From NCBI RefSeq assembly GCF_025263485.1, contig NZ_CP079863.1:5084001-5148000 (forward strand): a stretch of DNA of 64,000 bases. The letters are read 5' to 3'. Position numbers and translations under genes: made by a program. Each line of letters begins with the position of its first letter. The first letter of the stretch is position 1. The notes under the pieces are model-generated. The model did no database searches. It worked only from the letters and a program-made list of their open reading frames with translations, and was not told the DNA's origin. This DNA is from Mycobacterium sp. SMC-2 (lineage in GTDB: Bacteria; Actinomycetota; Actinomycetes; Mycobacteriales; Mycobacteriaceae). Below are positions 11,925 to 20,169 of the stretch, one piece after another.

Positions 11925-12770
11925 TTAGCCGGGAGCCAGCCCGTAGACCCGCCGAGCGTTGCTCGTGGTGGCCTGAGCCAGCTCTTCGGCGGGACGACCC
12001 ATCAGTTCGGCGACCGCCCGCACAGTATAAGGAAGGCAGTACGGCTCGTTCGGCGACCCGCGGAAGGGGTGCGGCGTCAAGAAGGGCGCATCGGTTTCCA
12101 CGAGAAGCTGCTCCAGCGGTATCAACGGGATGGCTTCCCGCAAGTCGCGGGCGTTGCGGAAGCTCGCCGTTCCCGACAGGCTGAGCAGCCATCCGGCGTC
12201 CACGCAGCGGCGGGCCATCGCGGCATCCGACGAGAAGCAATGGAAGATCACGATGTCGGGAGCCCCCTCGCCCGCCAGCACGTCGAGCACTTCCGCGTCG
12301 GCCTCGCGGTTGTGGATCACCAGCGGTTTTCCACACCGTTTGGCCAGGTCGATGTGCCATGCGAAGGCTTCCCGCTGGGTGTCGGACTGTGCGCATCCGT
12401 CGAGGCGCCCCGGCCAATACAGGTCCAGCCCGGTCTCTCCGACGGCCACCGCCCTGGGATGCGCCACCAGCCGCTCGATTTCGCCGCGGGCGTCGTCGTC
12501 CAACGCGTCGGCGCGGGTCGGGTGCAGCCCCACCGCGGCATACACCCGCGGATCCCAGCCGGCGGCTTGTGTCACCCAGCGCGCCGAGTCCAGGTCGTCG
12601 GCGACGGTGACCACCGCCCCCACCCCGACCGCCGCGGCGCGGTCCACGATCGCGCGCACGTCCCCGGCGTCCCGCGCACCGCAGGCGTCGAGGTGGGTGT
12701 GGGCGTCGACCAGGGGCGCCAGCGGTTCGGGGGCGGGCGGCGCTTCTCGTTGTCGTCGGCTGGAGCTCAC
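11925..12770 (-). CDS. tatD: TatD-family metal-dependent deoxyribonuclease
   Basis: A TIM-barrel hydrolase of about 281 residues, with the metal ligands in VDAHTHLDACG (HxH), the Glu in VAVGETGLDLYW, His in LVIHNREADAE, His in IVIFHCFSSDAAM and Asp in LLVETDAPFLTPHP. Family members act as 3'-5' exonucleases in DNA repair or turnover. The start is uncertain: GTG codons occur at 12794, 12776 and 12770; I use 12770, which leaves a short basic leader before the barrel. It is divergent from metG with about 25 bp between starts. Confidence 0.92.
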   Translation of the reverse strand: MSSSRRQREAPPAPEPLAPLVDAHTHLDACGARDAGDVRAIVDRAAAVGVGAVVTVADDLDSARWVTQAAGWDPRVYAAVGLHPTRADALDDDARGEIERLVAHPRAVAVGETGLDLYWPGRLDGCAQSDTQREAFAWHIDLAKRCGKPLVIHNREADAEVLDVLAGEGAPDIVIFHCFSSDAAMARRCVDAGWLLSLSGTASFRNARDLREAIPLIPLEQLLVETDAPFLTPHPFRGSPNEPYCLPYTVRAVAELMGRPAEELAQATTSNARRVYGLAPG

Positions 12771-12795
12771 GCGCACACAATAAGGTGGACTCACG

Positions 12796-14337
12796 ATGAG
12801 GCCCTTCTACGTCACCACCGCGATCACGTACCCAAATGGCAAACCGCACGTCGGGCACGCCTATGAGTACATCGCCACCGACGCCATCGCCCGGTTCAAG
12901 CGGCTCGACGGCTTCGACGTGCGTTTCCTGACCGGCACCGACGAGCACGGCCTCAAGATGCTCGAGACGGCGGCGGCGGAAGGCCTCCCGACCGCCGAGC
13001 TGGCGCGGCGCAATTCCGATGTGTTCCAACGGCTGCAGGAGAGGCTGAACATCTCCTTCGACCGGTTCATCCGAACCACGGACCCCGACCACCACGAGGC
13101 ATCCAGGGAGATCTGGCGGCGGATGGATGCCGCCGGAGACATCTACTTGGACAGCTATTCCGGCTGGTATTCGGTGCGCGACGAGCGGTTCTTCGTCGAA
13201 TCGGAGACCGCTGTGGTCGATGGCACCCGGGTCGCCGTCGAGACCGGCACCCCCGTGACCTGGACCGAAGAGCAGACGTATTTCTTCCGGCTGTCGGCGT
13301 ATGCCGACAGGCTGCTGGCCCACTACGAGGCCAACCCCGACTTCATCGCCCCCGAAGCGCGACGCAACGAAGTGGTCAGCTTCGTCTCCGGCGGCCTGCG
13401 CGACCTGTCGATCTCGCGCACCTCTTTCGACTGGGGCGTGAAAGTGCCCGACCATCCCGATCACGTCATGTACGTCTGGGTCGACGCGCTGACCAACTAC
13501 CTGACCGGGGTGGGCTACCCCGACACCGACTCGGAGCTGTTCCGCCGCTACTGGCCCCCCGATCTGCACATGATCGGGAAAGACATCATCCGGTTCCACA
13601 CGGTCTACTGGCCGGCGTTTCTGATGTCTGCCGGGATCGAGCTGCCGCGCAGAGTCTTTGCGCACGGGTTCCTGCTCAACCGGGGCGAGAAGATGAGCAA
13701 GTCTCTGGGCAACATCGTCGACCCGGTCGCCCTGACCGATACGTTCGGCGTGGATCAGCTGCGCTATTTCCTGTTGCGCGAGGTCCCGTTCGGCCAGGAC
13801 GGCAGCTACAGCGAAGAAGCCATCATCACGCGCATCAACACCGACCTCGCCAACGAGCTGGGCAACCTGGCCCAGCGGTCGCTGTCCATGGTGGCCAAGA
13901 ACCTGGACGGCGTCGTACCGACCCCCGGCGAATTCACCGCCGACGACGCCGACCTGCTGGCGACGGCCGACGGCCTGCTGGAACGGGTGCGCGCCAGCTT
14001 CGACGGGCAGGCCATGCACCTGGGGCTGGAAGCGATCTGGCTGATGCTTGGCGCGGCCAACCGATATTTCTCGGCGCAGCAGCCATGGGTGTTGCGCAAG
14101 AGCGACTCGGAGGCGGACCAAAAGCGCTTCGCGACAGTGCTTTACACGACGTGTGAAGCTGTTCGCATCGCGGCGCTGTTGATTCAGCCGGTCATGCCCG
14201 ATTCGGCGGGCAAGCTACTGGATCTGCTCGGCCAAACGCCCGAACAGCGCAGCTTCGACGCGATCGGCAACCGGCTGGCGCCCGGCACGGCGCTGCCGGC
14301 GCCGGCCGGCGTCTTCCCGCGCTACCAAGCCGACTAG
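12796..14337 (+). CDS. metG: Methionyl-tRNA synthetase
   Basis: Class I synthetase charging tRNA-Met. The 513-residue protein is the short form without a C-terminal tRNA-binding (EMAP) domain. HIGH-type motif is PHVGHAYEY near residues 17-25, followed by DAIARFKRL and GTDEHGLK; the KMSKS motif is [13 protein letters not shown] near 299-311. ATG 12796 lies 9 nt after TAAGGT (12781-12786), which would fit a -10 element of a leaderless or near-leaderless transcript. The end overlaps the convergent Ddn-like gene by 4 bp. Confidence 0.97.
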   Translation: MRPFYVTTAITYPNGKPHVGHAYEYIATDAIARFKRLDGFDVRFLTGTDEHGLKMLETAAAEGLPTAELARRNSDVFQRLQERLNISFDRFIRTTDPDHHEASREIWRRMDAAGDIYLDSYSGWYSVRDERFFVESETAVVDGTRVAVETGTPVTWTEEQTYFFRLSAYADRLLAHYEANPDFIAPEARRNEVVSFVSGGLRDLSISRTSFDWGVKVPDHPDHVMYVWVDALTNYLTGVGYPDTDSELFRRYWPPDLHMIGKDIIRFHTVYWPAFLMSAGIELPRRVFAHGFLLNRGEKMSKSLGNIVDPVALTDTFGVDQLRYFLLREVPFGQDGSYSEEAIITRINTDLANELGNLAQRSLSMVAKNLDGVVPTPGEFTADDADLLATADGLLERVRASFDGQAMHLGLEAIWLMLGAANRYFSAQQPWVLRKSDSEADQKRFATVLYTTCEAVRIAALLIQPVMPDSAGKLLDLLGQTPEQRSFDAIGNRLAPGTALPAPAGVFPRYQAD

Positions 14338-14699
14338 CTGCCGTCCAGGCGCACCCGCACGGTGACGCGCCCGTTGGCGTCCCGGTGCGCGACGGCATGC
14401 CCGGTCCGTTCGGCGCCATCGAGGGTCAGCGACACCGGAGCGCCATCGCCGACAAAGTTGCGCCACCACGTCTTGGCGTCAGGCATGTTGGCCGCGATCT
14501 CGATATCGTCGCCGCGGCGGCGGTAGGCCACCGGAATCGAAAACGTCCGTCCCGTACGTCGGCCCGTGTAGGTCACGAGCGTGATGCTGCGCCTGATTGC
14601 GGAGCCGAAGCGCGGCGAGGCCGCTATCGCGGCGACCGGCGCGTTGAAGAGCGGCGCCGCGCGCATCACCAGGCGCCCGACGTTCTTGCCTATGGTCAT
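14334..14699 (-). CDS. Deazaflavin (F420)-dependent nitroreductase-like protein
   Basis: A 121-residue split-barrel protein of the Ddn/FDOR type. Typical elements are the [11 protein letters not shown] block (about residues 46-56, cofactor-binding), a WWRNF motif near 78-82 and PVSLTLDG. These families use F420H2 to reduce quinones or nitroaromatics at the membrane; substrate here is unknown. Start ATG 14699. It lies 21 bp downstream of the DUF1772 gene and is probably transcribed with it, so both may be under the divergent TetR. Confidence 0.8.
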   Translation of the reverse strand: MTIGKNVGRLVMRAAPLFNAPVAAIAASPRFGSAIRRSITLVTYTGRRTGRTFSIPVAYRRRGDDIEIAANMPDAKTWWRNFVGDGAPVSLTLDGAERTGHAVAHRDANGRVTVRVRLDGS

Positions 14700-14720
14700 G
14701 GTCCCGATTCCCCTTCCACG

Positions 14721-15185
14721 TCAGATCACCAGCGCCAGGCACAACGCCGCGACGGCCAGGCCCTGCAGGCTCGCCCTGATTGCGATCACCTTGTCCCAGT
14801 TACGTTGCAGCGCTTGGGCATCGATCGGCAGCCCGGGTTGGTCCACTCCGGCAGTGAGTTGGCGGTTGATCGGCGCGCTCACCCGCAGATAGACCAGCAG
14901 CCACACCAGCAGCAGGGCGACGGCGGCGGCGGCCGCGCCGGCTTGCCCCCAGCGGCCGGCCAGGGCGGCAAATGCCGCGCTGACCGCCGCGGCGGCCAGG
15001 CCGAGCACCCCGGGCACCGGCATGCGGCGGTCTCCGTAGCGGTGGATGTTGCCCATCACCGCGAGCAGGGACCGGCCGTCGACGCGGGCCAGCGCGGGCC
15101 GCTGCACCGCCGCGCAGAACACGTCGGTGCCGTAGACCACCGCGGTACCCAGCACCGCGATGGCCGCGAACAACGTGGCGATCAT
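14721..15185 (-). CDS. DUF1772 (anthrone oxygenase-like) membrane protein
   Basis: A 154-residue integral membrane protein with four hydrophobic segments: about 1-20, 60-80, 85-105 and 135-154. It contains RNWDKVIAIRASLQ before the last helix, typical of DUF1772. The family includes anthrone oxygenase-like proteins but the function of bacterial members is mostly unknown. ATG 15185 is preferred over GTG 15194 because GAGGGG is 9 nt upstream of it. Divergent from a TetR gene with shared dyads between them. Confidence 0.8.
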   Translation of the reverse strand: MIATLFAAIAVLGTAVVYGTDVFCAAVQRPALARVDGRSLLAVMGNIHRYGDRRMPVPGVLGLAAAAVSAAFAALAGRWGQAGAAAAAVALLLVWLLVYLRVSAPINRQLTAGVDQPGLPIDAQALQRNWDKVIAIRASLQGLAVAALCLALVI

Positions 15186-15213
15186 GATGCGCACCCCCTC
15201 GTCTCCGGTAGAC

Positions 15214-15280
15214 GTTAGCGACGCTAACCCCCGCGGGCGCGCGTGTCAATAGCGGCGCTAGTTTTAATATCGGCGCTAAC
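15214..15280. promoter_or_regulatory. TetR operator candidates between DUF1772 and TetR genes
   Basis: Three related sites: GTTAGCGACGCTAAC (15214-15228, perfect 7-1-7 dyad), TAGCGGCGCTA (15250-15260, 5-1-5 dyad) and a half-site GCGCTAAC (15273-15280). They fall in the 103-bp divergent promoter region, with the last one 8 bp before the TetR start, as expected for autorepression. Confidence 0.7.
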
Positions 15281-15288
15281 ATAGCGGG

Positions 15289-15894
15289 ATGGCCATCGAA
15301 GATCGCCGGGCGCGCGAGCGAGCCGCCCGTCGTCGGCTGATCACCGCTACGGCGCGCAAGCTGGCCGAGGAAGAGGGTTGGGACGCCGTCACCACCCGTC
15401 GGCTGTCCGCCGAGATCGAGTACAGCCAACCGGTGCTCTACAAGCACTTCTCGGGCATGGAGGACATCGCCGCTTCGGTCGCCGTCGAGGGATTCGCCGA
15501 ACTCGCGGACGCGCTCGGCGCCGCGCGAGGGGGCGCCACCGACGGCCGGGACGCCCTAACGCGAGTTGCCCAGGCGTTCATCGGGTTCGCCCGAGACAAT
15601 CCCGCACTGTTCGACGCGATGTTCACCCGCGCAACAACGCTGCCGTTCGCCGCGGCGGACACCCCGGCCGAGCTGACGGCGGCCTTCGCCGAACTGCGCG
15701 CGGCGGTCGAGTTGGTCGCGGGCCCGCGGGACCCCGACACGCTGACCGAGGTGGTTTGGGCGGCCCTGCACGGGCTGGTCACCCTGGAGCGCGGCGCGCG
15801 GTTACGCCCGGACCATCACGCCGCCCGCGTCGACATCCTCGTCAGCGGATTCTGCGGAGCCGCTACACCGACGGCGCTTCCCGAAGGCAAGTAG
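15289..15894 (+). CDS. TetR-family transcriptional regulator
   Basis: A 201-residue regulator. The HTH reads DAVTTRRLSAEIEYSQPVLYKHF at about residues 31-53, and the C-terminal domain ends in a VWAALHGLVTLERGARL stretch typical of the WHG (TetR_C) ligand-binding type. It is divergent from the DUF1772/Ddn-like pair and the intervening dyads suggest it represses both itself and that pair. The inducer cannot be told from the sequence. Confidence 0.92.
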   Translation: MAIEDRRARERAARRRLITATARKLAEEEGWDAVTTRRLSAEIEYSQPVLYKHFSGMEDIAASVAVEGFAELADALGAARGGATDGRDALTRVAQAFIGFARDNPALFDAMFTRATTLPFAAADTPAELTAAFAELRAAVELVAGPRDPDTLTEVVWAALHGLVTLERGARLRPDHHAARVDILVSGFCGAATPTALPEGK

Positions 15895-15990
15895 GCGGCC
15901 TGCCGAGCCACGAACGTCGAGCGAAGGAACGGCAACGAGCCGCCCGTTCCGGCGGCCGCATCCGCGAAAAGATCTCGTGTATAGCCTATG

Positions 15991-16003
15991 TTATGCGGCA
16001 TAA
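15991..16003. promoter_or_regulatory. Dyad upstream of the PAS gene
   Basis: TTATGC-G-GCATAA is a perfect 6-1-6 inverted repeat, unusually AT-rich for the region, 46 bp before the chosen PAS start. It overlaps an in-frame ATG at 15993, so if it is an operator the protein must start further down (16011 or 16050). Confidence 0.45.
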
Positions 16004-16049
16004 TCGGCCGGTGGACCGACGACGTACTGGGCAAGACGGGGACTCGCCG

Positions 16050-16412
16050 ATGACGGCCCTGAAGCAGCTGCCCGCATTGGTTGTGCTCGAGCGGATCCCG
16101 ATCCCCGTGCTGGCCATCGGAAATGACGGCCGCATCCTGTTTTCCAATGCCGCGTTCGCCGAGATGATGGGTTACGAGCCGGAAGAGGTCTTGTCGCTGC
16201 GGTTCGATCAGATCTTCCATCAGGTGCCGGCCTCGGATTCGTTGTTATCGGTCGTTCAGTCCCTGGCGAACATGGTCGTCGAGCTGGCGCACAAAGACGG
16301 TTCGGTGGTTCGGGCCCTGATGAGCAAATCGGCGGCGATGCGAGCCGACGACCAGTTCGTTCTCGCGACGTTCCAGGATCTGACCGAGCAGTTGTGGATG
16401 GACGACCGCTAA
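16050..16412 (+). CDS. Single PAS-domain protein
   Basis: A 120-residue protein that is essentially one PAS sensor domain: IPVLAIGNDGRILFSNAAFAEMMGYEPEEVLS, followed by the FxF core and a final strand ending in ATFQDLTEQ, as in PAS domains. No kinase, cyclase or DNA-binding partner is attached, so it must act by protein contact or bind a small cofactor. Alternative in-frame starts are ATG 15993 and GTG 16011; 16050 leaves a compact PAS unit. It sits between two TetR genes but is not obviously in an operon with either. Confidence 0.8.
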   Translation: MTALKQLPALVVLERIPIPVLAIGNDGRILFSNAAFAEMMGYEPEEVLSLRFDQIFHQVPASDSLLSVVQSLANMVVELAHKDGSVVRALMSKSAAMRADDQFVLATFQDLTEQLWMDDR

Positions 16413-16500
16413 CCGCGGCGCGGCAGACCGCCGGAGCTCATCAGCGGGTGAGCGAAAACCCTGTTGGCGCATCCGCTTTTGCGTTCGAGGCCCGCGGGCA

Positions 16501-17211
16501 TCAACCGTTCAGGGGTTCCACGGGGGCGTCGGGACGGGTGGCAATCGCCGGGGCATGGCGCATTACTTCGCGATCGAGGAATTGCCGGAAATAAGGGAGC
16601 GAGGCTTCCGTGACGGTGCCGGGCAGCAACAGTTCCAAGATCTGACGCAGGCGCCCGGCGATATCGTTGGCGACTCCCCTGTTCGGGTCGCGCCGGGCTA
16701 TCGCATTGAACACCAACCGCGTTCCGAACATGGCACCGACGAGGAACTCGGAGAGCACCTCGGGGTCGACCTCCTCGCGGAGGTCTCCCTCACTGATCGC
16801 CCGCCTGGCCTCGTCGGCGATCTTGGCCGCCAGGTCCGCGTAGAAGCTCGCGGCGGCCTCATTCAATCCGCTTAAGGCAGAAGCCAATTGCTCGGCCGTG
16901 CGAACCATCTTGTCCGAATTCAGCACTACGACAATGGTGAAGGCGCCGTGCAGCAGGTTCTCCAGCCCCGGCGATGACGGCCCACATACGTTTCGAAAGG
17001 CGGTGAGAAGCGTATCGGAGCCTTCCTTGAGGATGTCGGACGCCAACGATTCCTTCGAATCGAAGTGGTGATAGAGGGCGCCCTTGGTCATCCCCGTCCG
17101 CTCGATGATCGCCCCCCACCCGGCGGCGGCATACCCGACTTCGCCGAACACCTCGGTGGCCGCATCGAGGATCTTGCGCCGAGTGGCTTCGGATCGGACC
17201 TGGCGCGGCAT
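16501..17211 (-). CDS. TetR-family regulator, gamma-butyrolactone-receptor (ScbR)-like
   Basis: A 236-residue regulator starting at ATG 17211, with GGAGGG just upstream. The HTH reads AGWGAIIERTGMTKGALYHHF at about residues 28-48. The C-terminal half, including FLVGAMFGTRLVFNAIARRD, resembles the ScbR/ArpA autoregulator receptor group. It is a tandem paralog of the next gene (17333-18010): both end in a YFRQFL motif and are transcribed leftward with 121 bp between them. Butyrolactone signalling in mycobacteria is not established, so the ligand is open. Confidence 0.85.
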   Translation of the reverse strand: MPRQVRSEATRRKILDAATEVFGEVGYAAAGWGAIIERTGMTKGALYHHFDSKESLASDILKEGSDTLLTAFRNVCGPSSPGLENLLHGAFTIVVVLNSDKMVRTAEQLASALSGLNEAAASFYADLAAKIADEARRAISEGDLREEVDPEVLSEFLVGAMFGTRLVFNAIARRDPNRGVANDIAGRLRQILELLLPGTVTEASLPYFRQFLDREVMRHAPAIATRPDAPVEPLNG

Positions 17212-17332
17212 CGTCCCTCCGGAGTCGCGTCGGGTGCGCGGAGTCGTTGATTTGGTCTGACATCGACCGTCAAGACGTCCAAGATAGCAGCCGCGACCGC
17301 GGCGGGCGTGCCGCCTCGTCGGCTTCCTCGTG

Positions 17333-18010
17333 TTACGGCGAATGTGCCTCAGTCGAGCTGGCATTGACGGCGAGCGCCGCACGGCGCCTGAGGAATTGGC
17401 GAAAGTACTCGGTTCGGTCCGGTTGCAGGATCCCGCCGAGGATGAGTATCCAGCATTTCTCCAGGTCGACCAGGAATCGTTCCGGCTCGTCCAAATTGCT
17501 GGTTTTGCGCAGCCCCATATGCAGGGACACCATCAGCCGTCCCACGTCGTCGGGCTCGCAGCGCTCGTCGATATCACCCTCGGCAATGGCCTGCTGAACA
17601 ACCCCCGACACCGCTTCCACCCAGCCGCTCAGCAACGTGTCCCGCAGGCCTTCGGATTGCGCGACCGACTCGATCAGATTGAGGCTGGCCCTGACCTGAT
17701 CCGTTTTGATGTCCTGAACGGCGATCAGGTACGAGAAGTCGATGAGGGTTTCCAGGCCCGAGAGCCCCTTAGTCAGCAGGTCGCCCACCGCGACGGAAGA
17801 CGCGGCGGTCTGTTTGTCGATGAGCTCCATCGCCAGGGCGTGTTTGGACTTGAAGTGGAAATACATCGCGCCCTTGGTCAGCTGAGCCTCGGCGAGAATG
17901 TCGTCGAGACCGACGTCGTGGTATGGCCGGCGCGCGAACTGATGCGAGGCGGCCCGCAGAATCTGTCGCCGCGTTGCGTCGGCGCGTCCATCGGTCGAGT
18001 GGGTCGTCAT
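17333..18010 (-). CDS. TetR-family regulator, gamma-butyrolactone-receptor (ScbR)-like
   Basis: A 225-residue regulator; ATG 18010 is chosen because MTTHSTDGRADATRRQIL is a normal TetR N-terminus and the longer frame encodes low-quality Pro/Arg sequence. The HTH is VGLDDILAEAQLTKGAMYFHFKSK (key residues K, G, Y, F at about 44-52). C-terminal features (LMVSLHMGLRKTSN, ILILGGILQPDR) match the ScbR-like group. Probably the first gene of a two-gene unit with the paralog to its left; an AT-rich region with repeated dyads lies upstream. Confidence 0.85.
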   Translation of the reverse strand: MTTHSTDGRADATRRQILRAASHQFARRPYHDVGLDDILAEAQLTKGAMYFHFKSKHALAMELIDKQTAASSVAVGDLLTKGLSGLETLIDFSYLIAVQDIKTDQVRASLNLIESVAQSEGLRDTLLSGWVEAVSGVVQQAIAEGDIDERCEPDDVGRLMVSLHMGLRKTSNLDEPERFLVDLEKCWILILGGILQPDRTEYFRQFLRRRAALAVNASSTEAHSP

Positions 18011-18456
18011 CGGAATTGCCGGCTCAGCTCTCCTCGGCCCGGAACGCATGCCCCTCGCGGGGAAGGGCGAACCCGGCAGGGATGCCGCGTCCTCCGCCAT
18101 CGGCGTGGGTAGCGAGCGAGCTCGTCGGGGGTTGCGACCCGGACGTGCTGGATCGCCGTCAGGTTGATGAGCATGGCACACCTCGGTTCTTAGGCGGTCG
18201 GAAACGACACCGACCGGCCACCCCCGGGCAGTACGTGGGCCATGTCCGAGATTAGCAGCCGCAGCCGGCCGCCTTGACCCTCCGGTAAATACCTGTAGTG
18301 ATGGTCACACCCTATTTACAAACTTTTAGTATGGTTTATAGTCTATTATCAGATTGTTAGTTTGTAGGTCGGACCTGGCCAAACCCGAACGCCGGGGCGC
18401 TTGAGCAGCCAAATACGTCCGGCCCCGGGGCACCTGCTGGGTGTGAGGAGAAGGAC
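18011..18456. other. Intergenic region with AT-rich promoter zone
   Basis: No gene is supported here. From 18300 to 18370 the base composition falls sharply (many A/T runs such as TATTTACAAACTTTTAG), unlike the surrounding high-GC DNA, and ACAAAC at 18317 is matched by GTTTGT further right in inverted orientation. This is the likely control region for the leftward TetR pair and the rightward PPE gene. Confidence 0.5.
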
Positions 18457-18594
18457 ATGCCCGTCGTGACCACGAGGCCATGCGCGCTAGCAGCGTCAGC
18501 AGGTAGAACGCCCGGCAAGGGACTAAATCCCCTCCAGTCGGCGGTCGAAATACTCTTTGTCCAGTTATTTGTCCTAGTTAATACTTTTAGTATG
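18322..18594. repeat. Repeated motif ACTTTTAGTATG (operator candidate)
   Basis: The 12-bp word ACTTTTAGTATG occurs at 18322-18333 and again at 18583-18594. The second copy extends to the dyad ATACT-TTT-AGTAT. An identical AT-rich 12-mer twice within 275 bp of high-GC DNA is unlikely by chance. It could be the binding site of one or both ScbR-like regulators encoded to the left. Confidence 0.5.
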
Positions 18595-18714
18595 TTCTCA
18601 CGAAGGTTACAGGCACTGAAGTACGTGACCGGCTCCGGAGCCGCGAGGGGTGGCTCCGGAGCCGGTGCGCGTCCGCGTCCGGCGACCCGCGTCGCCCATG
18701 AGGCCGGAGTCTGA
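18457..18714 (+). CDS. Possible small protein upstream of PPE gene
   Basis: An 85-codon frame with a strong ribosome-binding site (GAGGAGAAGGAC directly before ATG 18457) and a central hydrophobic stretch ([18 protein letters not shown]) that could cross the membrane. Its last codons overlap the start zone of the PPE gene. I recognise no family. The second AT-rich dyad lies inside it, which argues that part of it is regulatory DNA rather than coding; it may also be a leader peptide. Confidence 0.25.
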   Translation: MPVVTTRPCALAASAGRTPGKGLNPLQSAVEILFVQLFVLVNTFSMFSRRLQALKYVTGSGAARGGSGAGARPRPATRVAHEAGV

Positions 18715-18715
18715 A

Positions 18716-19909
18716 GTGATCGATTTCGGCGCCTTGCCCCCGGAGTTCAACTCCGCGCGGATGTATGCCGGCCCGGGTCCGGTCTCGCTAGTGGCCGCCG
18801 CGGTGGCCTGGGACAGCCTTGCCGCCGAATTGTCTTCCGCTGCAAGTTGTTACCGCTCGGTGATCGCGGGGCTGACGACCGGCCGCTGGTTGGGCCCCTC
18901 GTCGTTGACCATGGCGTCGGCCTTCGCTCCCTATATGGCGTGGACCGCCGGCGCGGCCGCGCGGGCCGCCGAGGCGGCCGGTCAGGCCAGGCTCGCCGTC
19001 GAAATCTACGAAGCCGCGTTTGCGATGACCGTTCCCCCGCCGGCCGTCGAGGCCAACCGGGTCCAGCTCGCGACGCTGATCGCCACCAATTTCTTCGGCC
19101 AGAATTCGGCGGCGATCGCGGCCACCGAGGCCGAGTACGGCGAAATGTGGGCGCAGGACGCCGCGGCGATGTATCAGTACGCCGCGGGTTCGGCTGCCGC
19201 CTGCGAAGTGACACCCTTCGCGCCGCCGCCGCAGGTCACCAACCCGGCGGGGTTGGCCGAGCAGGCCACCGCAGTGGGCAGGGCCGCCGCTGGTGCGGGA
19301 TCGGAGTCACTGGCCGACATCGTTTCCTCGGTTCCGACAACGCTGACGCAGCTCGCCGCACCCACTGCGAGCCTTGCAGCCGCCTCCGGGGCAACCGTGG
19401 CGGCCACTGACCTTTCGACGCTGTCGCCGGCGCTGATCAGCCTCGCGACCACCCCGGTGTACGCAATTCCCAGCTATTTCATGGCGGCAGCCACGCCGCT
19501 CTATGTGCTGTCCTCCAGCTTTGCCATTGCCCAGACCGGGCAGGGGATGCAGGCTACCGCGAATGCGGAGGCCCGGGCAGCGGCGGCCGCCGAAGCGGCG
19601 AATCCGGCCGCCTCGGGGGGCGCCGCCCCGTCGCTCACGTCGAGCGTGAAGAGCACCGTGGGCAAAGCAAACTCGTTGGGCCCGTTGTCCGTGCCAGCCA
19701 GCTGGACCAGCGTGATCCCGGAGGCCAAGATCAGCACCGCGGCCGCATTGGCGAATGGCGGTCTCGACGGCGCAAACGTGACGAACGTGCCGCCCAGCGT
19801 ATTGGGAGGGGCGCCAAGCGGTTTGGGCCGTTCCGGCCGATCCGTCGGACCCCGATACGGGACTATCCCCACGGTGATGACACGTCCACCGGCTGCCGGA
19901 TACGCCTAG
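18716..19909 (+). CDS. PPE-family protein (PPE-SVP subgroup)
   Basis: A 397-residue PPE protein. It begins [20 protein letters not shown] with the Pro-Pro-Glu near residues 8-10, and has the conserved Trp turn (GRWLGPSS). The subgroup motif GxxSVPxxW is present as GPLSVPASW near residue 330. GTG 18716 is chosen since it has GGAG 6 nt upstream and gives the canonical PPE N-terminus. No PE partner or ESX gene is adjacent, so its secretion partner must lie elsewhere. Substrate of a type VII system and surface location are inferred from the family. Confidence 0.92.
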   Translation: MIDFGALPPEFNSARMYAGPGPVSLVAAAVAWDSLAAELSSAASCYRSVIAGLTTGRWLGPSSLTMASAFAPYMAWTAGAAARAAEAAGQARLAVEIYEAAFAMTVPPPAVEANRVQLATLIATNFFGQNSAAIAATEAEYGEMWAQDAAAMYQYAAGSAAACEVTPFAPPPQVTNPAGLAEQATAVGRAAAGAGSESLADIVSSVPTTLTQLAAPTASLAAASGATVAATDLSTLSPALISLATTPVYAIPSYFMAAATPLYVLSSSFAIAQTGQGMQATANAEARAAAAAEAANPAASGGAAPSLTSSVKSTVGKANSLGPLSVPASWTSVIPEAKISTAAALANGGLDGANVTNVPPSVLGGAPSGLGRSGRSVGPRYGTIPTVMTRPPAAGYA

Positions 19910-19972
19910 GCCTTCACATGAAACGACCCCAGCGAACATTTCACGGCGTCTCGTCCTGGAAGGAGCGGTCAG

Positions 19973-20169
19973 TGAAGCACATGCCCACCGCGGTCGCGGG
20001 CGCGACGGTCATCCCCGCGCCGTCCGACGAGCAGGAATTGCGTTGGCAGGACCGCGGGATGGTCAGGCCGCTGCCGGTCACGGTCGGCTCCGAGCCGGAC
20101 GCCAGTTGGCCCCCGCGAACGCCAAGCTTCACACCGATCGAAAGTGCAGCGCCATGTCTCACCCGCTGA
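19973..20169 (+). CDS. Possible small protein before the sugar transferase
   Basis: A 65-codon frame from GTG 19973 with a strong GGAAGGAG 7 nt upstream; its stop overlaps the start of the sugar transferase by 16 bp. Composition is Pro/Ala-rich with no recognisable domain. It may be a translationally coupled leader for the next gene rather than a functional protein. Confidence 0.25.
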
